Program-made: the position numbers and the translations under genes
NCBI RefSeq assembly: GCF_001544915.2
Contig: NZ_FCOE02000008.1
Coordinates: 124,001 to 188,000 of the forward strand
Reading direction: 5' to 3'
Source of the DNA: Caballeronia pedi
Lineage (GTDB): Bacteria > Pseudomonadota > Gammaproteobacteria > Burkholderiales > Burkholderiaceae
Length of the DNA: 64,000 nucleotides
In this document: positions 1 to 12,989 of the stretch, one piece after another
How positions within the stretch are numbered: the first letter of the stretch is position 1
Layout of the letters: each line of letters begins with the position of its first letter
The notes under the pieces: model-generated
Databases searched by the model: none
What the model saw: only the letters and a program-made list of their open reading frames with translations
Told to the model about the DNA's origin: nothing

Positions 1-209
1 TCATCGCATTCGGCCTCCGATGGCAGCATGCCGAGGCCTGTGCCCGCTATGAACGCGAGCGTCGTTGCAGCACGTTGCACGAGGCCCTTGGTCAACATGA
101 TCGGCTCGTCGTCACGCATGCCGTCCTCGATCAGCATGTCGAGGATGTTCGCGAGTTCATAGGCCTTGTCGTATGTGGCGGATAGGTCCCGCCTTTCGCT
201 CAGTCGCAT
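1..209 (-). CDS. Hypothetical protein, partial (runs off left edge)
   Basis: An open frame on the minus strand begins at an ATG at 209 (an in-frame ATG also lies at 218) and is still open at base 1, so the C-terminus is missing. The visible 69 residues start MRLSERRDLSATYDKAYELA and look like a soluble, partly helical protein with acidic stretches. I recognise no family. The start overlaps the end of the upstream gene (stop at 200-202), matching the tightly overlapped arrangement of the neighbouring small genes, which is the main reason to accept it as coding. It belongs to the accessory run that fills the left edge. Confidence 0.55.
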   Translation of the reverse strand, partial: MRLSERRDLSATYDKAYELANILDMLIEDGMRDDEPIMLTKGLVQRAATTLAFIAGTGLGMLPSEAECD

Positions 210-535
210 GATGCCCATCCGATAGACTGCATGGCGATATGAAATGGTGTCTTGGGCGTCGTGTCGTCACCCTCACGCGTCGCCCCAACCCATAAGGCAC
301 GGCCTGCGAGAATCTGCGGATAGCCGTCAACGAAGAAATAGGCCTGCTGCTTGCGGTCGAGGCCGATATCGTCCACGTAGATCGCATCGCCGTTCGGCAG
401 GTGCGCTGCGTCGATGCAGTCAACACCGACGAAGGCATACACCTCGCGCAAGGCCTGAAGGCCGACGCCGTCGCTGCTGCGCGTGACCTTCGATACAGTT
501 TTCGTGAACGGGTCTATCAGGTAAGCGTTAATCAT
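200..535 (-). CDS. DUF3846-like hypothetical protein
   Basis: This 111-aa protein opens with MINAYLIDPFTKTVSKV and carries the pattern GDAIYVDDIGL, then YFFVDGYPQILAGRALWVG. The combination of an N-terminal 'IDP' strand, a 'YVDDxGL' turn and a 'GYPQxLAGRxLxxG' loop resembles the small DUF3846 family found on phages, plasmids and genomic islands. The molecular function of that family is unknown. Its start overlaps the end of the upstream gene by 8 bp and its end overlaps the next gene, so it sits inside a translationally coupled run. Family assignment is by eye and moderate; coding status is fairly secure. Confidence 0.7.
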   Translation of the reverse strand: MINAYLIDPFTKTVSKVTRSSDGVGLQALREVYAFVGVDCIDAAHLPNGDAIYVDDIGLDRKQQAYFFVDGYPQILAGRALWVGATREGDDTTPKTPFHIAMQSIGWASCD

Positions 536-857
536 GGCTGTCGTCCTTTCGCATGATCTTGTCGAGTTCGACCATTGTTTCTTTCTCGGCCCGGATGCGA
601 TGCATCTCGGTATAGATCGTCATGTACTGCATCAACGCGTCGTCGTGGTCCTTCATCGGGTACATAGGCCCTACCTGCCTCGTGACGCCTTCGACCCCAA
701 GGAAATAAAACATCCTAAGCAGTAGCCACGTGTCCTCGTCATCCGGGATTGCGAAGGGACCCACGTGGGCTTGTGTGCGCAGGTAGGCCGAAAGCTTTTC
801 CCATAGGTCCTGCATCGGCGACTCAGGTGTATTGAACCACTCTTCGAAGTCACTCAT
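528..857 (-). CDS. Hypothetical protein (accessory operon)
   Basis: A 109-aa protein beginning MSDFEEWFNTPESPMQDLW. I chose the ATG at 857 rather than an upstream in-frame ATG at 905 because 857 gives a 4-bp ATGA overlap with the stop of the preceding gene (854-856), the typical coupling in this run. The protein is acidic, has no signal peptide or membrane segment, and ends in a charged helix (RAEKETMVELDKIMRKDDSHD region). I do not recognise the family. Neighbours are all small unknown genes in the same orientation, suggesting one transcript of phage or island origin. Confidence 0.65.
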   Translation of the reverse strand: MSDFEEWFNTPESPMQDLWEKLSAYLRTQAHVGPFAIPDDEDTWLLLRMFYFLGVEGVTRQVGPMYPMKDHDDALMQYMTIYTEMHRIRAEKETMVELDKIMRKDDSHD

Positions 858-1102
858 GGCTGGCTGTCCATAATCTTTATCAGACCGGGAAAGTACACGT
901 CGCATCGCTCCGTGACGGTCGCATGCCTGCGCGGGCAGTTGGCGATCGCCGCGCCTAGATCAGTCATCGGGAAGTCGTCGCCGAGCGACGCAACCAGCTT
1001 CACGAGCCGATAGCGGCCGCGCCGATCGCAGCGAGAGCAGGCCATCTCGATATGAGTTGAGCGCGCTGCAACTTCCCCGAGGGTTACGCTTCCTTTTGTC
1101 AT
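854..1102 (-). CDS. Small Cys-rich hypothetical protein
   Basis: An 82-aa basic protein with four cysteines. An early CSRCDRRGRYR segment (CxxC followed by a basic stretch) and later CPRR and CDVYF cysteines could form a zinc-ribbon-like fold, but the pairing is speculative. The sequence around residues 15-45 (THIEMACSRCDRRGRYRLVK) looks like small zinc-binding proteins of phages and islands. The start overlaps the stop of the upstream gene by 4 bp and its own stop overlaps the next start, so translation is probably coupled. No function is claimed. Confidence 0.6.
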   Translation of the reverse strand: MTKGSVTLGEVAARSTHIEMACSRCDRRGRYRLVKLVASLGDDFPMTDLGAAIANCPRRHATVTERCDVYFPGLIKIMDSQP

Positions 1103-1497
1103 CGCACCACTTTTGCATCGAGATACTTGCTGTCCGCGCCGCCGAAACTAACGCACAGGGCTGCGACTTCAGCCGCATACCATGACGCATCATGCTTTTC
1201 GTTGCGTGCCTTATCTTCGTTCAGTGCCTTCGAGACATAGCGCACGACCTCTTTTTGATGCTGAAAAAGCGCAGCTTTCTCGGGCTTGGCTTTGCTCTCG
1301 CTTTCCATCGTCGCTATCAGGGTGGATAGCTCGACGCCCTTGTCACGCATGGAGGTCACTGCTGCACCCGCCGAAGCCCCGTCAAGTTGGCAGAAAAAGC
1401 GAAGCTTGAACTGCGCATCGCTTTCTGCGTGCGTGACCGATGCAGCAGCCAGTAAAGCACCGATCGTCGAAACCTTCCACATTGTCGTCATGACCAT
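1099..1497 (-). CDS. Secreted hypothetical protein
   Basis: A 132-aa protein with a clear N-terminal signal sequence: MVMTTMWKVSTIGALLAAAS followed by VTHA-E, a plausible signal peptidase I site near residue 24. The mature part has three cysteines (FFCQ, ALCVSF and none between), is rich in Ala, Lys and Glu, and is predicted by eye to be mostly helical. It would act in the periplasm. The ATG at 1497 directly abuts the TAA of an upstream small frame. Such short exported helical proteins occur in phage lysis or exclusion modules and in islands, but nothing here identifies a role. Confidence 0.65.
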   Translation of the reverse strand: MVMTTMWKVSTIGALLAAASVTHAESDAQFKLRFFCQLDGASAGAAVTSMRDKGVELSTLIATMESESKAKPEKAALFQHQKEVVRYVSKALNEDKARNEKHDASWYAAEVAALCVSFGGADSKYLDAKVVR

Positions 1498-1683
1498 TTA
1501 CCCTGATTCACGTCCCCATCCGAGCGCAGCCGGGCGACTGTACTTTTGATAGTTGACCTTTGCCAGTCGAGTCACATACACGAGCACGCCAGTGCGCCCT
1601 CCGGGACCTTTGCACCGCATTCTCGCCGTGGCCGAACCGCCAAGGATCATCGCACTTGGAGAATGACTGCCCGTGAACGTCAT
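1498..1683 (-). CDS. Possible small hypothetical protein
   Basis: A 61-aa frame that ends immediately before the ATG at 1497 and has a run ARMRCKGPGGRTGVLVYVTR resembling a beta-strand core. A competing frame (1508-1690) overlaps it almost completely, and codon usage does not separate the two. I favour this frame only because its stop abuts the next gene in the same overlapping style as the rest of the run. It may be non-coding leader sequence of the small operon. Confidence 0.3.
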   Translation of the reverse strand: MTFTGSHSPSAMILGGSATARMRCKGPGGRTGVLVYVTRLAKVNYQKYSRPAALGWGRESG

Positions 1684-1801
1684 CTTTCATTTATTTGATT
1701 TGTCCACTACATTGGAGCCGATGTTCAGGCACTCGCTGATGCGAGGCGACTTTAGACATCAGCTTCTGATGTAATTCATTTCCACGTCGAATGGAGAAGC
1801 C

Positions 1802-2830
1802 ATGCGAAGAAGAACAAACTCAGCCTTGCTCGCAATACTTTCACTCCTTGCCGTAATTCACACCGCTTATGCGCAATCGGTCCCACTGCCCGTGACTGCC
1901 GATAACTTCATCCGTGCCGAGTCGGACGTTGAGCTAGACAAAGTGGTCAAGGCCAACGGATTTGGCAAATTCTTCCATAACCGGGAACTCGCTCCCGTTG
2001 ATCAACAAATTGTAGTGCGCGTGAACCGGGACACGCTGTATTCTTCGGCAGTCTTTGACCTTGACGCAGGACCGGTGACCATCACCCTTCCAGACGCAGG
2101 CGAGCGCTTTCGGTCGATGATCGTCATCAACCAGGATCACTATGCGCAGGAAGTTGTTTATAACGCAGGCAGGTACACCCTCGATAAGAAGCAGATCGGT
2201 ACTCGGTATGTGCTTACAACCATTCGCACGCTGGTCAACCCATCGGATGCGAGCGACCTTGAGAAAGCACATGCCTTGCAGGATGCCGTCAAGATCGAGC
2301 AAAGGAGCGTAGGCAGCTTCAACGTGCCCAGCTGGGACGAGACAAGCCAAAAGAAAGTGCGCGATGCGCTACTTATACTTGGTTCAACGCTCCCGAACAC
2401 GCGCAAATCGTTTGGCCGCAAAAGCGACGTTGATCCTGTCCACCATCTCATTGGATCAGCAACGTTATGGGGCGGTAACCCGGAAAAGGACGCCCTTTAT
2501 CTCACACGGACGCCTTCGAAGAATGACGGTACGACGATCTACAAGATTCACGTTGATCGGGGCGTACCCGTGGACGGCTTCTGGTCCATAACCGTGTACA
2601 ACGCGGCTGGTTTTATCGACCCGAACCCTCTTAACGCATATTCTCTGAACAACACCACTGCGCGCAAAAATGGCGATGGCTCGGTGGACATTCAATTCGG
2701 GGGGTGTGACGGCATCGTTTCTAATTGCTTGCCAATCGCTTCCGGTTGGAACTACACGGTGCGCCTCTATCGTCCTCGACCGGAAATAGTGAACGGAAAA
2801 TGGACATTTCCTGACGCTCGGCCAGCATAA
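1802..2830 (+). CDS. Secreted DUF1254/DUF1214 domain protein
   Basis: A 342-aa exported protein. Residues 1-25 form a signal peptide (MRRRTNSALLAILSLLAVIH, cleavage near AYA-Q). The first half contains the DUF1254-type pattern NRDTLYSSAVFDLDAGPVTI, with an Asn-Arg-Asp-Thr-x-Tyr motif, and the C-terminal half the DUF1214-type pattern with YKIHVDRGVPVDGFWSITVY followed by YSLNNTTARKNGDGSVDIQF. The two domains usually occur together in periplasmic proteins of unknown enzymatic role. A GGAG ribosome site lies just upstream of the ATG. It stands alone, converging with the gene at 2843. Family assignment is confident, biochemical role unknown. Confidence 0.88.
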   Translation: MRRRTNSALLAILSLLAVIHTAYAQSVPLPVTADNFIRAESDVELDKVVKANGFGKFFHNRELAPVDQQIVVRVNRDTLYSSAVFDLDAGPVTITLPDAGERFRSMIVINQDHYAQEVVYNAGRYTLDKKQIGTRYVLTTIRTLVNPSDASDLEKAHALQDAVKIEQRSVGSFNVPSWDETSQKKVRDALLILGSTLPNTRKSFGRKSDVDPVHHLIGSATLWGGNPEKDALYLTRTPSKNDGTTIYKIHVDRGVPVDGFWSITVYNAAGFIDPNPLNAYSLNNTTARKNGDGSVDIQFGGCDGIVSNCLPIASGWNYTVRLYRPRPEIVNGKWTFPDARPA

Positions 2831-2842
2831 CTAAAATTGGGT

Positions 2843-3427
2843 TTACGGCTGCATGTATTCCTTCGCCGGGTCGCCATCCTCGCGTCGCCGACCGCTCTGC
2901 GGATGCCTCACCCAGCCGCGCGGCTCACCGTCGCCGCGCCACTCGTTGAGTGCTCGCTTGGCTTGTTCTCGAGTCCGATAGTAAAAGGCGTCGTGGTGAC
3001 CCATGCTGTGGATGCCGACGACGAGCGCACACACGTTCAGGTTGATCGGCATGAGACCTGCGATACGCCCATCGTCTAGGACCTTGAACGGCCGTTCATA
3101 ACCCATCTTGAGCAGGTCATCGTCGGAAGGCTCACCGAAGTAAGCGGGCGTGAGCAGGTCGAACAGATCGGCGAGGCGCGAGTCGTCGTGGCCGAGTGGC
3201 CGAAATTCGAGGAAGCAGGCGCGACCGCCGCGATGCTCGATCACTACCTCGTCCCATCGCTTTTCACTGTCGCGATACACGAGCCGTCGATGCGGCAAAA
3301 GCAGGTCGGCGAGGTCCTGCTCTATGATGCGCTCGATGTCGTTCGTGACCGACCGACAGCCGGGTTCGTCGCGGTCGATCAGACAGACGAAGTTATCGAC
3401 GATGAAGTGGTCATAGCGCGCATTCAT
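2843..3427 (-). CDS. Hypothetical protein, no recognised family
   Basis: A 194-aa protein read from the ATG at 3427 (MNARYDHFIVDNFVCLIDRD); an in-frame start at 3463 would add 12 residues (MFSDQPTSGPHG). It has the look of a soluble cytoplasmic protein: alternating hydrophobic strands, an acidic centre (LGHDDSRLADLFDLL) and a basic, Arg-rich tail ending DPAKEYMQP. No signal peptide or membrane segment is visible. It is an orphan between the DUF1254 gene and a gene-free region holding a terminator and a repeat. Coding status is supported by length and codon bias only. Confidence 0.6.
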   Translation of the reverse strand: MNARYDHFIVDNFVCLIDRDEPGCRSVTNDIERIIEQDLADLLLPHRRLVYRDSEKRWDEVVIEHRGGRACFLEFRPLGHDDSRLADLFDLLTPAYFGEPSDDDLLKMGYERPFKVLDDGRIAGLMPINLNVCALVVGIHSMGHHDAFYYRTREQAKRALNEWRGDGEPRGWVRHPQSGRRREDGDPAKEYMQP

Positions 3428-3582
3428 GCCGTGCGGTCCGCTCGTAGGTTGGTCCGAAAACAATCGGTAAGACCGAGAAAAAATATTAGAGCAAACCGCT
3501 GCGCTCGGTCAGCGGGCAAATGAGGGGTTTTGGCCCGGCATGGGCCGCTCAGGCCCGCCCAGCATAGGTTCAGGCCTGAACG

Positions 3583-3608
3583 CTCAGGGAAAGCCCTGAG
3601 GGCTTTTT
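3583..3608 (+). terminator. Putative rho-independent terminator
   Basis: A 7-bp perfect stem CTCAGGG / CCCTGAG (3583-3589 with 3594-3600) with a 4-base loop is followed by GGCTTTTT. It reads as a terminator on the plus strand, yet no plus-strand gene ends nearby; the closest is the DUF1254 gene, 750 bp away. It may be a relic of a lost gene at the island boundary or mark the end of an unseen small transcript. Confidence 0.45.
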
Positions 3609-3747
3609 AGTAGGCTAAGATCGGGGTTTTGCAGCAGGGCGAGAATTTAATTGCCGTGCAAACCGGGTTTCGGGGGGTTCAGCGGGGGGTAGAAATGCGG
3701 AGAAAACCCCGTAAACCCCTATCCATAAGGCTTTGCAGGGCGGTAGT

Positions 3748-4301
3748 AGTTTTGCTGCTGCAAAGAAAGTAACCAAAGAAACAGCTTGTCCCAGCCGGAA
3801 CGCTTCATGCCGGCCGCGGCACAGGCGAACACCCAGGGCACAGCAGTAGCGAGTGCCCTCGCAGGCCTGACCGGGCCTGGACCGCGCACGGTCTGACGAG
3901 CCAGCTCCCTGAACACAAAGGTTCAGCAATCATACATCCGGCACAGCGCTACGCGCTGCCGTGGGGTATGCAAGGGAAACCGACGAGAAAAGAGATAGGC
4001 AGAAGCCCGCGCAGACCCGATTGACCCATCGGCCGCGAAGCGGGCCGGAGCCATTTTGTGCTGAACCAGCCACGCGCGCGGCGTGATGTGACAGACCGTG
4101 CGCGGTCCAAGCCCGATTAGGCCTATGAGGGCACTCGCTACTGCTGTGCCCTAGCCGTTCGCCTGTGCCGCGGCCGGTGTGAGGCGTTCCGGATGGGGAA
4201 AGCTGCTTTCTTTTCCTACTTTCTTTGCTGCAGCAAAGAAAGTAGGTGCCGCCCCGCACAGGGGCAACGCTTATAGACCGACGCGAATACGGGATCCGGC
4301 G
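3748..4301. repeat. Long imperfect palindromic repeat, copy A
   Basis: This gene-free stretch is the first of two related copies (the other is at 16497-17113). The right arm (4200-4301) carries an internal inverted pair ACTTTCTTTGC...GCAAAGAAAGT, then GCCCCGCACAGGGGCAACGC and ends at GGATCCGGCG. An inner pair of arms, 3838-3899 and 4092-4150, is inverted: both read GGCACAGCAGTAGCGAGTGC on opposite strands and both end in the GGACCGCGCACGGTCTG block. A hairpin GGCACAGCGCTACGCGCTGCC lies near the centre. The left arm is shortened compared with copy B. The element abuts the 3' end of the DUF445 gene. Open frames inside it are not convincing genes. It may be a MITE-like or structural repeat; I know no formal name. 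Confidence 0.8.
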
Positions 4302-4311
4302 ACAACAACCT

Positions 4312-5592
4312 TCACCCCACCCAAACCGTAACGGCATGAATGAGAATCCCAACCGCTCCCCCAACGAGCGTCCCATTCACGCGAATAAACTGCAAATCCC
4401 GCCCAATATTGAGCTCAACATCCCGCACGAGCGTCGCATCATCCCACTGCTTGACGGTAGCCGCAATATGCTTCGCGATGCCATCGCGCAACTCCGGCGC
4501 AAGCGCCTTCAACGCATCCCGCATATGCTCGTTGATCGAATCCCGCAATGCCGGATCACTCCCGAGCGCTTCGGCGAAACTTCCCGCCATCGCCACGACT
4601 TTCGTATGCAGCGCCGAATCCGGCCGCCTGATATCCGCATCGAGCCACCCGATGAACTCATCCCACAGCCCGTTCACATAATCGCGCAACTCCGGCCGCT
4701 CGAGCCATTCACGCTTGTGCTCGTCGATTCGCGCCTTGAACGTCTCATCCGTCTTCAGCCGCTCGACGAACCGCTCCACCGCCGCATCGAAAGCCTTGCG
4801 ACGCTCGTGCTCCGGATCGCTGCTCACATCGTGCAGCCATTGATTCGCGCCGCGCACGAGGCCAGCGGCGAACTTGTTGCCGAGATCCTCCGCATTCAGT
4901 CCGACAAAACCCAGCATGCCGATGAGCTTCGGATACTCCTCGCCCGCCACCGCGACGATGCGCCCCGCAAGCATCTCCTGCACCTCGGGCTTGTCGAGCC
5001 ACGCCGCCATCTGCTTCAGACCTTCGTCGAGCAGCAACTGATGACGCCGGTCCGACGTCAGCGTCGAGAGCACGCTGCCCGCCGCGCTCGCGAGATCGAA
5101 CGACGCAGCGCGGCGACGCAGCGTGTCGTAAAGCATGGTCTTCACGCGCTCGTCGTCGACGAAGGACAGCAACTGGCCCACGGCCGTCACCGCCTTCTTG
5201 CCGAGCAGTTCCGAATTCTTCGGCTCCGCGAGCCACATCGAAAGCCGGCTCGCCGGATCGAACGCGTTCACGCGCGCTACCAGCGCATCGGTGCCGAGAA
5301 AACGGTCGCGCACGAACACGGCGAGATTGTCCGCGACGCGCGCCTTGTTCGCGGGCAGGATCGCCGTGTGCGGAATCGGCACGCCGAGCGGATGGCGAAA
5401 CAGCGCGACCACCGCGAACCAGTCCGCGAGCGCGCCGACCATCGCGGCTTCCGCGAACGACGACACCCACGCCCACACGCCCGCATCGTGCTGGCTTTTC
5501 GCGAGCGCGAACAGACAGCCGGCCGCGACCAGCAACGCGGCGGCGAACCATTTCATTCTTTTCAGCGCGACGGCTTTGTCCTGCGTTTCCAT
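4312..5592 (-). CDS. DUF445 family membrane protein
   Basis: A 426-aa protein with a hydrophobic segment at residues 14-32 (MKWFAAALLVAAGCLFALA), the DUF445 hallmark ALADWFAVVALFRHPLG at about 54-70, and a second hydrophobic segment at the very C-terminus (VGGAVGILIHAVTVWV). The middle is a long charged helical region. DUF445 proteins (YjiN/YheB type) are inner-membrane proteins without an assigned reaction. The start lies 11 bp after the stop of the ACT-domain gene, which overlaps the end of uvrA, so all three may be one transcript. The gene ends 11 bp before repeat copy A. Confidence 0.92.
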   Translation of the reverse strand: METQDKAVALKRMKWFAAALLVAAGCLFALAKSQHDAGVWAWVSSFAEAAMVGALADWFAVVALFRHPLGVPIPHTAILPANKARVADNLAVFVRDRFLGTDALVARVNAFDPASRLSMWLAEPKNSELLGKKAVTAVGQLLSFVDDERVKTMLYDTLRRRAASFDLASAAGSVLSTLTSDRRHQLLLDEGLKQMAAWLDKPEVQEMLAGRIVAVAGEEYPKLIGMLGFVGLNAEDLGNKFAAGLVRGANQWLHDVSSDPEHERRKAFDAAVERFVERLKTDETFKARIDEHKREWLERPELRDYVNGLWDEFIGWLDADIRRPDSALHTKVVAMAGSFAEALGSDPALRDSINEHMRDALKALAPELRDGIAKHIAATVKQWDDATLVRDVELNIGRDLQFIRVNGTLVGGAVGILIHAVTVWVG

Positions 5593-5603
5593 CTATTTTC
5601 TGG

Positions 5604-6012
5604 TCATGGTTTTGGAGAGGCCGAAAGCTTACCAGCAGCGCGTTGCAAATCCTGAAGAACGTCGACGGCGCGCTCGCCATCATCGACAGGAACGAAGATG
5701 TGATCGTGATACACCGCCGCGATCACGTTGCAACTGATGTTAGCGTCGCCGAGCGCACGCGCGAACGCCGCCGTCAGACCGACCGCGTTCAGGTCCGAAT
5801 GAACGGTCAGCGTGATCCACGCCGCGCGAAACAGCGGCGCGATGCCCGCCGCCTGCGCCGCGCTTTCCTCCATCACGACCGTCAGGCCTTCGCGCTCGCG
5901 AAACGTCGCGACGATGCCCGCGCCGCTCACCACCGCATCGTGCGGCAGCGACGCGAACACATACACGCCCGGCTGCAGTTCGGGCTGCATCGACGCGATC
6001 AGCGTATCGAGA

Positions 6013-6023
<11 letters not shown>
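5604..6023 (-). CDS. ACT domain-containing protein
   Basis: A 139-aa protein starting MLRDLDTLIASMQPELQPGV. I use the ATG at 6023 because it gives a compact ACT-type protein and a short overlap with the uvrA stop (6013-6015); a longer in-frame extension (to 6134) would be Arg-rich nonsense inside uvrA. The C-terminal half (ITLTVHSDLNAVGLTAAFAR, then NVIAAVYHDHIFVPVDDG) is an ACT-like beta-alpha-beta fold typical of amino-acid-responsive regulatory proteins. The ligand is unknown. Position between uvrA and DUF445, with overlaps of a few bases, implies co-transcription, possibly from the SOS promoter. Confidence 0.85.
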
Positions 6024-11835
<5,812 letters not shown>

Positions 11836-11927
11836 TTTTTCAACCGGTTCAATGAGTTAGGCGGCTTTCGGAGCCGCTTGGCGGTCCGCTCGACCGTTCG
11901 GGAGCGCACAGCCGCCATAGCGAACAG

Positions 11928-11947
11928 TACTGTACACGCATACAGTA
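11928..11947. promoter_or_regulatory. LexA (SOS) box of the tandem uvrA
   Basis: TACTGTACACGCATACAGTA fits the CTGT-N8-ACAG LexA consensus exactly and has 7-bp perfectly symmetric arms. It sits 93 bp upstream of the uvrA start codon and beyond the 3' end of the hydrolase gene at 12012, so uvrA is the only gene placed to be controlled. The sequence is seen directly; LexA binding is inferred from the well-known consensus. Confidence 0.9.
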
Positions 11948-12011
11948 ATTGTCGCCAAACGTGTCAGGAGTGTCTGCTTCCGGTGCGCAAGACACTCGCC
12001 TGATCCGCGTG

Positions 12012-12902
12012 TCACTTGAGATAGGCGACGACCGCGTCGGCGACGGCGTCCGGCGCCTCGCGCAGCGGAAAATGCCCCGCCCCGTCGATGACGACGCGTC
12101 GGTACCCCGCCGTGAAATATTTTTCCTGCCCTTCCGAGCTGGCGGGTTCGTCGCAGGCGTCCGCGCCGCCCTGAATCATCAGCGCGGGCACGTCGATGCG
12201 CTCGATCGTCGCGAGCCTGGCGTACAGATCGGCCAGCGCCGGATCGGACGGCTGATCGCCGCGCCAGCGTCGCCGGTAGGCGTTGAGGGTGATCGGCACC
12301 CAGTCGGGGTTGTCGAAGGCGCGCGCCGTGGCCGCGAATTCGGCCTCGTCGAACCAGCCGGGCGGCGACCATGTGTCCCACTGGATGCGCGCGAAGCCTT
12401 TGGGATCGGCGGCGAGCGCGTCGGGGCCGCCGTCGAGCGACATGAACCACTGGTACCAGAAGCGCCGCGCCTGCGAGAAGTCCGGCAGCTGGAATACGCC
12501 GCGCGGCTGATAGGCGAGCGCGAGCGCGGCCATGCGGCGCACGCGCTGCGGGAACAATGCGGACATCGTGTAGGCGGCGCGCGCGCCCCAGTCGTGGCCG
12601 ACGACATCGAATTGCCCGATGCCGAGCGCGTCCGCGAGATCGATGCAGTCTTTCGCGAGCGCGACGCCCGAGCCGTCGCGCACGGTGTCATCGCGCAGAA
12701 AGCGGGTGCCGCCCGCGCCACGCAGCTCGGGCACGATGGTGCGGTAGTTCGCGTCGTTGAGCCGCTTCGCGACCGCGTGCCACGCGCGCGCCGCATCCGG
12801 CCAGCCGTGGATCAGCACGACGATGGGACCTTCAGCGGGACCGGAATCGGCGTAGGCGATATCGAGTGTGTGCGTGCGGGCGTGGCGGTCGAAGTCCAGC
12901 AT
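12012..12902 (-). CDS. Alpha/beta hydrolase, epoxide-hydrolase-like
   Basis: A 296-aa alpha/beta-hydrolase-fold enzyme. The oxyanion motif HGWPD is at residues 32-36. The nucleophile elbow is GHDWG at 102-106, so the nucleophile is Asp104, as in epoxide hydrolases and haloalkane dehalogenases, not a serine as in esterases. The catalytic His is His277 in GAGHFP. The acid is probably in the GGADACDEP segment. No signal peptide, so cytoplasmic. The likely reaction is hydrolysis of an epoxide (or halide) through an aspartyl ester; the substrate cannot be read. It is followed by the uvrA promoter and seems to be a single-gene unit. Confidence 0.9.
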   Translation of the reverse strand: MLDFDRHARTHTLDIAYADSGPAEGPIVVLIHGWPDAARAWHAVAKRLNDANYRTIVPELRGAGGTRFLRDDTVRDGSGVALAKDCIDLADALGIGQFDVVGHDWGARAAYTMSALFPQRVRRMAALALAYQPRGVFQLPDFSQARRFWYQWFMSLDGGPDALAADPKGFARIQWDTWSPPGWFDEAEFAATARAFDNPDWVPITLNAYRRRWRGDQPSDPALADLYARLATIERIDVPALMIQGGADACDEPASSEGQEKYFTAGYRRVVIDGAGHFPLREAPDAVADAVVAYLK

Positions 12903-12989
12903 GGCGAGACTCCTCGGGAGGGAGGAGTCATTTTAGCGAGCGCGGCAGAGGCGTGCTTGTCGGGAACGATCGATCTGCGGCGCGCGCCT

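Noticed and set aside
1508..1690. A 60-aa frame overlapping the possible gene at 1498-1683
   Set aside because: It overlaps the other frame almost entirely, has a basic, low-complexity translation, and does not abut the next gene.
3930..4376. Reading frames in repeat copy A (and 16718-17131, 16903-17259 in copy B)
   Set aside because: The proteins have no domain, the frames are in different phases in the two copies, and they run across the inverted arms; the repeat structure explains the sequence better.
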